IMG/VR virus record: IMGVR_UViG_3300042402_003062
Location: 1 to 64,000 of that record
Source: a virus
DNA: 64,000 nt
Strand: one strand, 5' to 3'
Positions 32,272-41,685 of this stretch are shown in pieces (the first letter of the stretch is position 1; each line of letters opens with the position of its first letter). The notes beneath the pieces are model-generated. The model did not search any database. It was not told the DNA's origin and saw only the letters and a list, made by a program, of their open reading frames with translations. The translations under genes were made by a program, and so were the position numbers.

Positions 32272-33234
32272 ATGAGCACCCTTCTACAAGCTTCACAGTC
32301 CGCTACTGATATTATTATCAAAGGCCAAACATTTACAAATAACGGAAATCTCCCAAAAGAACTTGGAATCTTCGCAGCATACCACTCAACACTTTACTCA
32401 GGTAACCCAGCCCGTGCTGGAAAAGTTTCTACAACTGGTATCATTAGCCCACTGCGTAAACTCCTTCTAGCAATTAAGCACCCTGAGCAACCAGCTAAAG
32501 ACGTGGCTGATCTCATGGCGTCATCTAAAGGTACAGCTATGCATGAGGGGATGACTCGTGCACTTACTACACATGATTCTGGGTATATCTGTGAAATGCG
32601 CCTTGAACGAGAGATCAATGGTTGGAAAATTTCCGGAGAATTCGACATCTTAACTCCAAACAAACAAATCAAAGATCTTAAACACGTATCCAATTACAAT
32701 TTGAAATCACTTGAAGAAGATCGTTCAATCCTTGATTCAGCTTGGTCTATGGAAGAAATGCTTACATTCGTTCCAACCTATGCTAAGTTTGTATTGCAGC
32801 TATCCATTTATCGATACCTGTTGAATGATGAAGAGATTCTCCCATACGGATCAATTCTATTCTCATTGAACAATGGCTCAGATATGGGTAAATACAAAAT
32901 TGACTCAGAAGTTACATTCCCATTATTCCCTAATGACGCTGTTGAAGAATTTCTATCAAATCGTATACAAGTCCTTAAAGAGCACCTTGAAGCAGATACA
33001 CTACCTTTCTGTACAGATGTTGAACGGGGTTATCGAGCAGGAGAGTGGAAACTTCAACGTATGGGAACAACTGGAAAACTTGCTACTGTTCGTGGATCTA
33101 AATGCAACAGTGCTCTTGAACTCGCAGCATTTATTCGTTCCAGCGGAAAACCAGGGGATATTGAGTCAATCACAGAACCTAGCTACATCATGTGTAATTA
33201 CTGTAACGTACGATCCGTCTGTACCCAAGTTTAA
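32272..33234 (+). CDS. RecB/Cas4-like PD-(D/E)XK exonuclease, 320 aa
   Basis: Residues about 120-145 have the nuclease core: ISGEFDILTPNKQIKDLKHV (D, then K-D strand in place of E/D-x-K). KGTAMHEGM upstream is the family's helix with the catalytic His. The C-terminus YIMCNYCNVRSVC could, with an upstream Cys, bind an iron-sulphur cluster as in Cas4/AddB relatives. Start at ATG 32272 after AAAGGAATCAG; a longer upstream reading overlaps the helicase. Likely works with the helicase next to it. Confidence 0.72.
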   Translation: MSTLLQASQSATDIIIKGQTFTNNGNLPKELGIFAAYHSTLYSGNPARAGKVSTTGIISPLRKLLLAIKHPEQPAKDVADLMASSKGTAMHEGMTRALTTHDSGYICEMRLEREINGWKISGEFDILTPNKQIKDLKHVSNYNLKSLEEDRSILDSAWSMEEMLTFVPTYAKFVLQLSIYRYLLNDEEILPYGSILFSLNNGSDMGKYKIDSEVTFPLFPNDAVEEFLSNRIQVLKEHLEADTLPFCTDVERGYRAGEWKLQRMGTTGKLATVRGSKCNSALELAAFIRSSGKPGDIESITEPSYIMCNYCNVRSVCTQV

Positions 33235-33445
33235 TTCAAGAACCGGGTAAGGAAACTATTGACCCTCAAGCTGCACGCCTAAACTGGTAGGATTTGAAAG
33301 AGCAGATCGTAAACGACAACCAATTTTTGCTTCCGGGTATGGTCGGCTAGGAAGAGCAATCAGCTGATGGAGCACATTTAACTTTTACCAATCGGTATAG
33401 TTAATGTACTCTAGTGAGTTTATTTTAACATTTTAAAGGCCATAT
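33235..33445 (+). ncRNA. Non-coding gap of about 210 nt with hairpins
   Basis: No gene is visible. Contains an ATCAGCTGAT palindrome (about 33359), TTAACT...ACC-aatc-GGT..AGTTAA (about 33379-33405) and ACTC-tagt-GAGT followed by a T-rich tail (33410-33440), which may end the upstream transcript. The first 130 nt are G/A-rich and of unknown use. Confidence 0.35.
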
Positions 33446-33643
33446 ATGACAATCACAATTGTATTAGATACAGCTGTATCAATTCCAATCACTATTACTA
33501 TTATCTCATTCTTCTGGGCTATAGTCCTTGTAGGAAGAGATGATAGAGGAGGTATGTTCTCAGGACTAGAGAATCTTCTAGCTTGTGTACCTGCCAGTAT
33601 CATATCTATGATCGCCTGGATCATATACGCTACTTTTAAATAA
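33446..33643 (+). CDS. Small membrane protein, 65 aa
   Basis: Two probable membrane helices (about 8-28, VSIPITITIISFFWAIVLVG, and 43-63, ACVPASIISMIAWIIY) joined by the polar loop RDDRGGMFSGLEN. AAAGG ribosome site. This layout is seen in holin-like and other small phage membrane proteins. Confidence 0.55.
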   Translation: MTITIVLDTAVSIPITITIISFFWAIVLVGRDDRGGMFSGLENLLACVPASIISMIAWIIYATFK

Positions 33644-33653
33644 GGAACACACT

Positions 33654-33833
33654 ATGCAAGAAATTCTAGAATCAATCAAAAATGGACAACGTAAACAATC
33701 CTTGGAACAACTTAAAGAGTCTGCGTATATTTTGGAAGACCTTTTTGAAGTTCTTTTAAATCACGGAGAACCTGAAGAAGTTATTCGTATGTACCGAGTA
33801 GCAGTAAGTCAGGGCTATATCAAATTTAACTAA
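33654..33833 (+). CDS. Small helical protein, 59 aa
   Basis: MQEILESIKNGQRKQSLEQL..., amphipathic helices with FEVLLNHGEPEEVIRMY, resembling a common phage accessory sequence ('I..GQ..Q...QL.....Ld..f..l...g') found near replication genes. TAAGGAACACACT precedes the ATG. Function unknown. Confidence 0.6.
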   Translation: MQEILESIKNGQRKQSLEQLKESAYILEDLFEVLLNHGEPEEVIRMYRVAVSQGYIKFN

Positions 33834-33842
33834 AGGTTTATT

Positions 33843-34163
33843 ATGCAATTTAATACAATTGATGACGCACTAAAATTCATAGATTTTGACGCTATCGCTA
33901 CAGCTATGCGTGTGCTAAACTGGAAAGTTTTGCAACAACGTGACATAGTAGATCTATACTACCCAACGGCAGAAGAGCTTAAAACAGATTTGGCAAAATT
34001 ATACAATAGCATAGTTTTGTACCCAGAACCTACAAACCCTACACATTTGTACGGCAGCTCTGAATCAGGTGCATTTAAAGTCAGCAAATCCAAATACAAA
34101 GAATCCGAGCTAGTTGGAGTACGTTTTATGATTTCTGCTGACGTACTAATAACAAAGGAGTAA
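33843..34163 (+). CDS. Hypothetical protein, 106 aa
   Basis: MQFNTIDDALKFIDFDAIAT, then WKVLQQRDIVDLYYPTAEEL, and a small beta C-terminus (GAFKVSKSKYKESELVGVRF). Two nucleotides before the next gene. No known family. Confidence 0.6.
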   Translation: MQFNTIDDALKFIDFDAIATAMRVLNWKVLQQRDIVDLYYPTAEELKTDLAKLYNSIVLYPEPTNPTHLYGSSESGAFKVSKSKYKESELVGVRFMISADVLITKE

Positions 34164-34165
34164 TT

Positions 34166-34429
34166 ATGTACACATACAAAGAACTCTATGGAGCAGATGC
34201 AGATGGTAATCGGGGTCAAATGGTAACTGAAGCAGTCTTAGAACCAAGTGACACACCAACTATCAAAGAACTTATCTTAAAACAATATGAAGAAGGTGTG
34301 GACACTTATACAATTATCTTAATGGATCAGTTTGACGAAGACATTGAATTTGATGTCCTAGCCTCAGACTACTTTAACCAAGACGAACTAGAGGCTTTAG
34401 ATGACAGTACTATTAACCCATTACCCTGA
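34166..34429 (+). CDS. Acidic protein, 87 aa
   Basis: Acidic throughout (MYTYKELYGADADGNRGQMV...DEDIEFDVLASDYF). Overlaps the DNA polymerase start by 29 nt, so it is translationally coupled. Small acidic proteins can mimic DNA or bind polymerase, but nothing specific supports this here. Confidence 0.55.
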   Translation: MYTYKELYGADADGNRGQMVTEAVLEPSDTPTIKELILKQYEEGVDTYTIILMDQFDEDIEFDVLASDYFNQDELEALDDSTINPLP

Positions 34430-37400
34430 TCTATACAGAGAAACTATTGTAGCTCTTGTAGAAGAACGATACGGTATCAAAAATGCAACCTTTAACATCA
34501 AGTTCATTAATCAACTTGTTTACGCAGACGGCTACCAAGTCACCGGGTTAGTCCACCCAATCATCACAGATTACTGGGGCATCCAAGGTGACGGAGTTGT
34601 CCGGGTAGAAGATGTTGAAGACTTTTCAGCAATGACAGACATTGTTGCATCACAGTACATCAAACCAATTATCACATGGACTGATGAACTCGCAACAGCA
34701 GCCAAATGGTTAGCAACAATCGCTACCAAGTACCCAACTATCGCAGTAGACTTTGAGTCCAAAGACCTTACACTTCCACAGTTTAACCATTTAACAATGG
34801 TAACTATCGGATGGCACCGCACAAAATCTATTGTTATTGTGTTTAAAGATCAAGCAATCCAAGACTATGTTCTTAATTGGCTTGTCACTACAGACTGTGT
34901 TCAAGTCTATCATAACGCATTGTTTGATACTCGTTTAATTCATCATGCAACTGGGAAACTCCCCAAGCATATTGAAGACTCCCAACTACTTGCTGCAGTT
35001 TACCGTAACCATGTAGACCAATCCAAACGTTCATCAGGTCTTAAGGAACTAGCCAAATTTCCGTATTTAGACTGGGCTTCGGATAAAACCTCATTTGAAC
35101 TCTACCTTGATTCTTCAACATACGTAAATTCAAACCTTGTCTATGTCGGGAATAACCAAACACCGCACATGTATAACCTTCCACTCATTTACTACTGTGG
35201 AGTGGACTCATGTGCAACTCATCACGTTTGGACTAAGTTTGACACAGAGCCAGCAGTTCCATCACAATGGATCTTCCAACACAGCGAACCACGTTACAAC
35301 ACAGAACAGTTCAACCAACGGTATTACTATGAGTTCATTCTCAAGCCTGCAATCCCAGTAGTTGTTCGAATGTTAAACCAAGGTCAAGCCATCGATATTG
35401 CTGAAGTTCAAGCACTATCTGACCAAGTAGAGGAAGTTAAATCTCGGTGTCTTGGAGAAATTAATAAATTCAAAATTATCCAGGATTTTATGAAGCCTTT
35501 GGACGACGAACGTCTTGCTAAATTCCTTGAACCAATTCATAAAGTATGGAAACATCCACAATATACTGGGTTTAAAGCAAACCCTGATATGCGCGCATTT
35601 GTTGTCAATCATTTAATCGGTTCAACATATGAAACACTTTCAGACAAAGAACTGAAGCTATTAGTAGATCCTGTACTTCAACCTTTGAAAGACAAAAACT
35701 ATGATGCACCAGAAATTCTAGCTGCTTGTAATCTTTACGCAGAAGCGGAAGCACTACGTCAAAACACACAAGCCAACCGAATAGACAAAGTTACGCACCC
35801 AGAAAAATACATCGATCTGGGGTTTAACCCATACAACTACGTCCAACTCACAAAAATGTGGCTCACATTTGGACTTGAGTCAGATGAAATTTCAAAGAAA
35901 ACCGGTCAAATGTCTTTTTCTGGAACAGTTCTAAAAACGTTATCTAAAACAACAACCGGGGATCTTCAACAAATAATCAAACTCTACCTAGAAATCGCCG
36001 AATCTAAGAACATGGTCACACAGTATATTCCCAAATACATCGGGTCTACATTAAATGATCGTGTTTATGGATCTATCCGCCTAATGGGCACAATTTCAGG
36101 TAGACTATCTGGAAAAGCTGCAAAAATGACTGATGAAGAATCTAGACATCGCACAGGTATTAACTTAGTAACCCAACCAGCTTCATCATCAGCGTTCGCC
36201 AAACCTGTTAAAAAACTCTTTATTGCTCCAAAAGGTAAATTAATCATCGCAATCGATTACGCAAATCTTGAGGGCCATGTGGGAGCCATCCTTACACATG
36301 ACGAAACGTCTGTCAGAAATCTCCAACAGAATTTTGATACACACTGTCTTCACTCCGCTGCTTATTGGACACAAGCTTGGGAAGATTTATCAGGTATACC
36401 ATTTGATAAAACTTCACTGACGGTAAACAAACAATACAAAGCGCTTTGTAGCACAGATCCGGCAGCAGATAAATTACGCTCTAAGTCAAAAGGAGTTTCC
36501 TTTGGTCTCGCGTTAACTACTAGCCTAGCAGCTTAGTTATAGCGCCTTCATACAGTAATGTATGTCGAATAATTGTATATATGCTGGAAACCCGTAGTAT
36601 TAATTTACCGGCAATCAGCAGACCAAGATATTAAGTTTTGTCTAAGTAGAACCCTGGTACCAGTACCCAAAACAAAGGAGTTTTATATGACAAAAATAAT
36701 TACTGATTTTCCAAACTACTCTATCAATATAGAGGGTGCAGTAGTCAACACAGTAACAAACACAACCAAAAAAGCATGGTTAGGAAAAAATGGGTACTAT
36801 CATGTAGACCTATATAATAATAATATGAATAAAAAAGTAGCAATTCATAGATTACTTGCTATTCACTTTATACCTAACCCAGACAATAAACGAACAGTCA
36901 ACCACATAGATGGAGATAAAACTAACAACACTTTATCAAATCTAGAATGGGCATCAGACTCTGAAAATATTCAACATGCGTATGATAATGATCTTAATAG
37001 ATGTACTACTAAGAAAATATCAGAAGACGCTATGGATGAAATTTTAGTTCGTTTTTACAATGGGGAAAATTTAACAACTATTGTTAAGGATTACTCATTC
37101 AGTTTACCTACTTTAAGCACATATTTAGAAAAATATGTTATTTCTAAAGGAGAGCTGGACAAATTTAGTAATACGAAAAAAGAGCAGAAATTTAAACGAG
37201 CAGCTACAGCTAATCATAATAAATCTGCGATTACGGGAACTAGCTTGACTGACCCAGAGGATATTATTAAGTTTAACAGCTTATCAGAAGCATCTAAAGT
37301 ATTAGGAAAGTCCACAAGTGGACCTATTTCTAATTGTTTGTCAGGTAGACAAAAGTCAGCTTATGGTTATAGTTGGAAACGATCTTGATCTCAACGACTA

Positions 37401-38088
37401 TCCCGCAAGGGAGTAGGACCAAGTGGTCCGAAACGTACAACAACCAGAAATGGTTGATGATATAGTCTAGCCTGTATAGAAATATGCAGATGCACGTAAT
37501 GGTGCTGGCATGAACTAACGACTCATGTTGAATATACGCGACGGTGCATACCCACCAAAAGTAGCCAAGTCCATTGGTTGTTCCATAGAAGAAGCCCAAG
37601 TCATATTCGACAATTATCACAACGTACTTTACCCCGGTGTCACAGCATATCGGGAAGAGTATGTCCAACCAACAGTCCAAGATAACGGGTTTATTCACCT
37701 AAACTGGGGTCTTCGTCTCTATTCTACTGACGCTCGTAAAGATATTCGGACTTTAAACAACTCAACCATGCAGGGATACTCCAATCTCACACAAATTGCA
37801 GCAGTAGAGTTTGATAAAGTGTTACAATCCAGCCCCTATGCAGATGATATCAAGCTTACAAACATTGTCCATGACTGTCTATATTATGAGGTGACAGATG
37901 CTTTAGATATTATCAAGTTTATTAACGATACACTTCCACCCATCATGTGCAGACCCTTCATTACTGACCAAGCATTAACACTTAAAGCAGAAATCGATAT
38001 TGGCACTAGTTTAGGGCATGTTGTGACTCTTCCAAACAATGCAGATCTACAAACCATTCAAGAAAAATTATCCACTCTTAAGGAGTAA
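34401..38088 (+). CDS. Family A DNA polymerase with 3'-5' exonuclease, interrupted by a group I intron (886 aa when spliced)
   Basis: Exons 34401-36513 and 37541-38088. Exonuclease motifs: AVDFESKDL (D117, E119), YHNALFDTRL (N172, D176) and YYCGVDSC (Y265, D269). Polymerase motif A is LIIAIDYANLEGH (D619). Motif B is RSKSKGVSFGLA joined by splicing to YGAYPPKVAK. Motif C is NIVHDCLYYE (H815-D816). Unspliced, the frame adds TTSLAA and stops, losing motif C. The first 100 residues are a phage-specific N-terminal domain with no 5' nuclease. It is the replicative polymerase by analogy with N4 gp39. The gene overlaps the 87-aa gene; GAGG precedes the start. Confidence 0.92.
36514..37540 (+). ncRNA. 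Group I self-splicing intron in DNA polymerase motif B
   Basis: Boundaries fit group I rules: the 5' exon ends in T (36513) and the intron ends in G (37540). P1 forms between exon GCGT (36510-36513) and guide GCGC (36542-36545), with TAACTA / TAGTTA extending the hairpin. The Q-like CAATCAGCAG follows. P7 is GACTAT (37396-37401) with ATAGTC (37462-37467). Between them are CCC-GCAA-GGG and GGACC-aagt-GGTCC stems, consistent with subgroup IA, and CAACC-agaaat-GGTTG. Splicing restores FGLA-YGAYPPK exactly. Confidence 0.9.
36687..37388 (+). CDS. Intron-encoded HNH homing endonuclease, 233 aa
   Basis: The N-terminal NUMOD4-like part (FPNYSINIEGAVVNTVTNTT and KAWLGKNGYYHVDLYN) is followed by an HNH domain (AIHRLLAIHFIPNPDNKRTV, NHIDGDKTNNTLSNLEW). 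The C-terminal third has NUMOD/IENR-like repeats (FNSLSEASKVLGKSTSGPIS, CLSGRQKSAYGYSWK). It is the homing partner of the intron and cuts intronless polymerase genes, as in SPO1-type phages. It has its own AAAGGAG site at ATG 36687, inside the intron. Confidence 0.9.
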   Translation: MTKIITDFPNYSINIEGAVVNTVTNTTKKAWLGKNGYYHVDLYNNNMNKKVAIHRLLAIHFIPNPDNKRTVNHIDGDKTNNTLSNLEWASDSENIQHAYDNDLNRCTTKKISEDAMDEILVRFYNGENLTTIVKDYSFSLPTLSTYLEKYVISKGELDKFSNTKKEQKFKRAATANHNKSAITGTSLTDPEDIIKFNSLSEASKVLGKSTSGPISNCLSGRQKSAYGYSWKRS

Positions 38089-38091
38089 TCA

Positions 38092-38286
38092 ATGACTCAA
38101 CGTGATGTATACAATATGCTATATGCACTGGCCTTTGTTAATGCGCCTACTAGTCTAGATGAAGATAAAGCTCGTCGCTTAGCAACAAAAGTTGCTGTAC
38201 TAGGAACATGGAAAGTTTATACGGACCCAAAACTATTATTGACTCTTTATAAGAACTCGTTACCATTGTTCAAGGACATACAATGA
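38092..38286 (+). CDS. Small protein after DNA polymerase, 64 aa
   Basis: MTQRDVYNMLYALAFVNAPT..., helical and compact, 3 nt after the polymerase stop and overlapping the next gene. Preceded by AAGGAG. N4 has small genes (gp40-41) at this place, which fits. Confidence 0.6.
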   Translation: MTQRDVYNMLYALAFVNAPTSLDEDKARRLATKVAVLGTWKVYTDPKLLLTLYKNSLPLFKDIQ

Positions 38287-38663
38287 GCTTTTTTAACGTA
38301 CATAATAACTCGCTTAATACCATACACCAAAATCAAGCTATACATAGCCAAGATGTTGTCGGCCCTCGAGTTACAATAGATGCGTCTTTTCGACTATCTA
38401 ATGAAGAAGCTATTCAATTAAAATTTGCTCAAACTTTGGATGAGGTAGTGATGCATAAGCTATGTGCAGAATTAATTAAACGGGCTCTAAGAGAAAATTT
38501 AATAACCATCCACAGGCATATAACTCCGTTTGATCCTAAATCTAGTATACAACATTACACAACTTTTTACACAACTTTAACAATAATAAAACCAATAACG
38601 GAAAAGGATTCAAATGAAAATCGAACAACAAATTTTATCGGACCTGCAACGGCTTATCGTTGA
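38283..38663 (+). CDS. Hypothetical protein, 126 aa
   Basis: MSFFNVHNNSLNTIHQNQAI..., with a helical centre (EVVMHKLCAELIKRALREN) and a C-terminal beta-prone tail. Overlaps the 751-aa gene by 50 nt, which suggests regulated coupling. The first 60 residues include a segment like a DNA-binding hinge, but no family is recognised. Confidence 0.55.
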   Translation: MSFFNVHNNSLNTIHQNQAIHSQDVVGPRVTIDASFRLSNEEAIQLKFAQTLDEVVMHKLCAELIKRALRENLITIHRHITPFDPKSSIQHYTTFYTTLTIIKPITEKDSNENRTTNFIGPATAYR

Positions 38664-40869
38664 ATATGAAGACCAACTAGAATTTCTTCAAAATCGCAGT
38701 ATGGGCCACTTTGACACAACCGTTCTACCCACCGTTCTTCAAGATATGATCCGTATTGCAAATGCAAAAACACCATCATTCTCAAATATCTCAGCGCTTG
38801 CTGTATCCAATTTTGTGCTATCGCATATGTTTGGTCAAGTACGTCCACACCTAAACGATGGTGTATACTCAGACGATCCAATTGGTCTTAACACCTATGC
38901 AATCATCCTAGCACGTTCAGGATCTGGTAAAGACTCCACTTATCAAGCTTTGTTAAAAACCACTCAATCGGCTCTTGCATTAGTGAAAACTAAACAAGAC
39001 CAAGAAGCAACAGAAAAAGCTCGTGCTAAGTATATCCGGGAAATGAGCCGCGCCAACGCTAATTTTGACGAATCTAAAGTCGTCCCAGATGACTACATTC
39101 ATTCCATCCCAAAACCTGAAGCAACGATTACATCCCTTGCATCTACTCGGGGTGGACTCAGTACGTCGCTGAATCGTATGGCTCACTCATCATTCGGAAT
39201 CAAATCTTTATTTGCTTCAGAACTGGCTTTAGCCATTCAGTCAAATCCAACAGTCCTTGAAGTTCTTGAATTGTTCTCAGTTTTGTTTGATATGGGACAA
39301 TCAGTTAGCCCAGAATTCAAAACTCAGGAGTCTAAAGAAGAGTCCATCCAGGGGATGTTTCCAAACTTACTTGGTATTTCTTCACCAGCCCCATTTTATC
39401 AAGAAGGCAATGTCCGTAAATTACTTGTACCAATGTTGCTTACGTCTCTTGCCAGACGAATCACCGTTGTGTTTAGTACAGCCAAAGAGGAATTTGAAAA
39501 CGAGTCAATCGCAGTCAATATCCTTGAACAACGTAAACTTCAGGATCAAGCAAGAGTCACATTACAAAATCTCACACCAAAGCTTGATGAGCATTTCCAT
39601 GTATGTATGCGCGGTTTATTAAGCAACCCATCTCTGATGTTTGATGATGATGCATCTAATATATACAATGACTACAAATCCTACACACAACAAAAGTCAA
39701 AGTACTTACTACTTAAGGATGGAGATTCTGTCGAAGGTATTGAAATGTCTGGTCGAGCATTCAAAATGGGTCGTATTGCAGCATTATGGACTATCGCACA
39801 AAACAAGTACATTATCGATGAAGCCACTCTCAAAGCAGCAATTTATTTTGTGGACTATACCGCATCTCATTTAGTTCGCTTTGCAGCCACTCTTGCACTC
39901 AAAGATTATGAATTATTCATTGATGACTGGCAGCAAGGTTTCTTTGAAAACAATTTACCAGTCGATCAAGCAATCACTCGTGGATACATCACCACTAAAC
40001 AGCTCAATGAACAATCTCTTCGTAACTTCCTAAAGCCTGTAAACTCACGCTTAGAAGGTACAGCAACCGTCTCATATAACGACAAGTCTAATGCTTTTGT
40101 ATTCACACCAGTTACCAAAAATCTTGAGTCTACTTATACATATCGCGCAGTACCAGGAATTGTGGTTGACAAACCATTGTCAAACATTGCTAAGGACAAA
40201 CCTATTGAAGCTCTTGGTAAATTACTATCGCTTAGCTGTACATTCAACCCATTTGCAGACACTTCTGCTAAATTCGTTGTCATACCACTTAACGGAGCAG
40301 TTTTACCAGCAGCATTACTTAGCAAGTACTTAGAGTCTGTACACCACTTTATGACCGAGTCCACACTAATTCTGCCTCTCAACGCAGTTATTACTACTGA
40401 GCAGTATAAGTATGTCACAATGAGCATTGCTAACCAGTTAATGATCAAAGCTGCCCCAACAGATTGTGAGGCCGGCTCCCTACATCACGGGTCTACAAAT
40501 GCCCTAGTATTTAGCTCGCCACATACAACACCAAATTTATTTGACGTTAGTGGTATTCTTGGGAATTTTGCTTCAGGACTGGACACACCAATTCTTTATA
40601 CCAAACCGGATCTCAAACCAACTCCAATTACTATCGCAAAATACCTTAGAGATGACATCTACCCACACAAGCAAGCACTAGTCGAAGCTCTTGACGCGGC
40701 TAGTTTGCCAATCTTGTTATTTAGCTCTATTGTGCACGATATGTTCGCACACTCCGTGGAGCCGGAACGCATTGCAGAATTTGTTAACTCGGTAAATTCA
40801 TTGCTCACAGAGTCATTTCCAGAGGATGTTATCACTACTTACATCCTAAACCCATTTAACCAAATTTAG
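38614..40869 (+). CDS. DUF3987-like helicase/ATPase (N4 gp42-like), 751 aa
   Basis: Walker A is LARSGSGKDSTY (about 100-111). IYNDYKS near 350 and the helical sequences after it are typical of the DUF3987 family, which is found in primase-helicase loci. The N-terminal 90 residues and the C-terminal 300 residues (after KPVNSRLEG) hold no motif I know. N4 encodes such a protein (gp42) between polymerase and primase; the order is kept here. It is likely a replicative ATPase or helicase loader. Start by AAAGGATTCAA-ATG. Confidence 0.72.
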   Translation: MKIEQQILSDLQRLIVEYEDQLEFLQNRSMGHFDTTVLPTVLQDMIRIANAKTPSFSNISALAVSNFVLSHMFGQVRPHLNDGVYSDDPIGLNTYAIILARSGSGKDSTYQALLKTTQSALALVKTKQDQEATEKARAKYIREMSRANANFDESKVVPDDYIHSIPKPEATITSLASTRGGLSTSLNRMAHSSFGIKSLFASELALAIQSNPTVLEVLELFSVLFDMGQSVSPEFKTQESKEESIQGMFPNLLGISSPAPFYQEGNVRKLLVPMLLTSLARRITVVFSTAKEEFENESIAVNILEQRKLQDQARVTLQNLTPKLDEHFHVCMRGLLSNPSLMFDDDASNIYNDYKSYTQQKSKYLLLKDGDSVEGIEMSGRAFKMGRIAALWTIAQNKYIIDEATLKAAIYFVDYTASHLVRFAATLALKDYELFIDDWQQGFFENNLPVDQAITRGYITTKQLNEQSLRNFLKPVNSRLEGTATVSYNDKSNAFVFTPVTKNLESTYTYRAVPGIVVDKPLSNIAKDKPIEALGKLLSLSCTFNPFADTSAKFVVIPLNGAVLPAALLSKYLESVHHFMTESTLILPLNAVITTEQYKYVTMSIANQLMIKAAPTDCEAGSLHHGSTNALVFSSPHTTPNLFDVSGILGNFASGLDTPILYTKPDLKPTPITIAKYLRDDIYPHKQALVEALDAASLPILLFSSIVHDMFAHSVEPERIAEFVNSVNSLLTESFPEDVITTYILNPFNQI

Positions 40870-40900
40870 CTCATTCACCCTATTTTGTAAGGAGGTATTT

Positions 40901-41680
40901 TTGGACATTCGCTTATCAATTCATCCAGTCCCAGGTTTATCTAAAGATGAACGAGCAGATTTCACACACTTTACCAAGTACTTTCAATGTTCGTTTAAAC
41001 AGCTCATTCATCTATTGACTAAAGACTACATGTACTCTCCATTTGCATTCTTAGGAAATCATAGATTAACCTCAAATATTTGTTCAACTACACAGTTTGT
41101 TGTTATTGATGTTGATAGCACCAGTCTCACCATCCACCAGAGGCTTACCCAACTCCTTGATGAGGACTTACAATGTATCATTGGAACAACAAGTTCTCAG
41201 CATAATTTAACCAAATATAGGGTATTATTACCTCTTTCGACACCTGTCACACGTGACGAATATCGCAGACTTATTAAAGGTATTCAGTACCATGGATTAA
41301 TATCTGATATGGATCCAGCTAGTGCAAAACCTGCTCAAGTATTTTACTCATATGCGGACTCAATTGTCCTATCAAGTTTCAGTGGTCATCCCCTCATAGT
41401 CGAGGATTATATCCTCCCACCACCACAACCCGGTGAACATAGCCCAGATATATCTATGGACTTATCTGAACTTATTGACCAAGTGCCATTCTACCCATAC
41501 GCTTCCAAAGGCAGTCGTACCAGAGTCCTACTTCGTGCAGGATTTGAACTACTGGAACTTGGAGCCTCAGACCAACAATTGGAGCAAGCTTTAACTCAGT
41601 TAAATCAACGCTTCTTAGTACCAAAAGATCAACACTCCCTAAAAAGACGAGTAATCAATTTTATTAAATCAAGGAGGTAA
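40901..41680 (+). CDS. Archaeo-eukaryotic-type primase-like protein (N4 gp43-like), 259 aa, TTG start
   Basis: FVVIDVDSTSL (residues about 67-77) gives the D-x-D of an AEP/Prim-Pol fold. KYRVLLPLSTPVTRDEYRRL and MDPASAKPAQVFYSYAD match the family's later strand and the conserved Asp/Tyr region. The C-terminal 70 residues are a helical domain seen after AEP cores. The start is TTG at 40901, 5 nt after a perfect AAGGAGG. It probably makes primers for the family A polymerase. It lies directly after the DUF3987 gene, a combination known from other phages. Confidence 0.72.
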   Translation: MDIRLSIHPVPGLSKDERADFTHFTKYFQCSFKQLIHLLTKDYMYSPFAFLGNHRLTSNICSTTQFVVIDVDSTSLTIHQRLTQLLDEDLQCIIGTTSSQHNLTKYRVLLPLSTPVTRDEYRRLIKGIQYHGLISDMDPASAKPAQVFYSYADSIVLSSFSGHPLIVEDYILPPPQPGEHSPDISMDLSELIDQVPFYPYASKGSRTRVLLRAGFELLELGASDQQLEQALTQLNQRFLVPKDQHSLKRRVINFIKSRR

Positions 41681-41685
41681 CTTAT

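Noticed and set aside
37525-38088. Separate small gene starting at ATG 37525
   Set aside because: The first five codons are intron sequence; the rest is exon 2 of the DNA polymerase with motif C.
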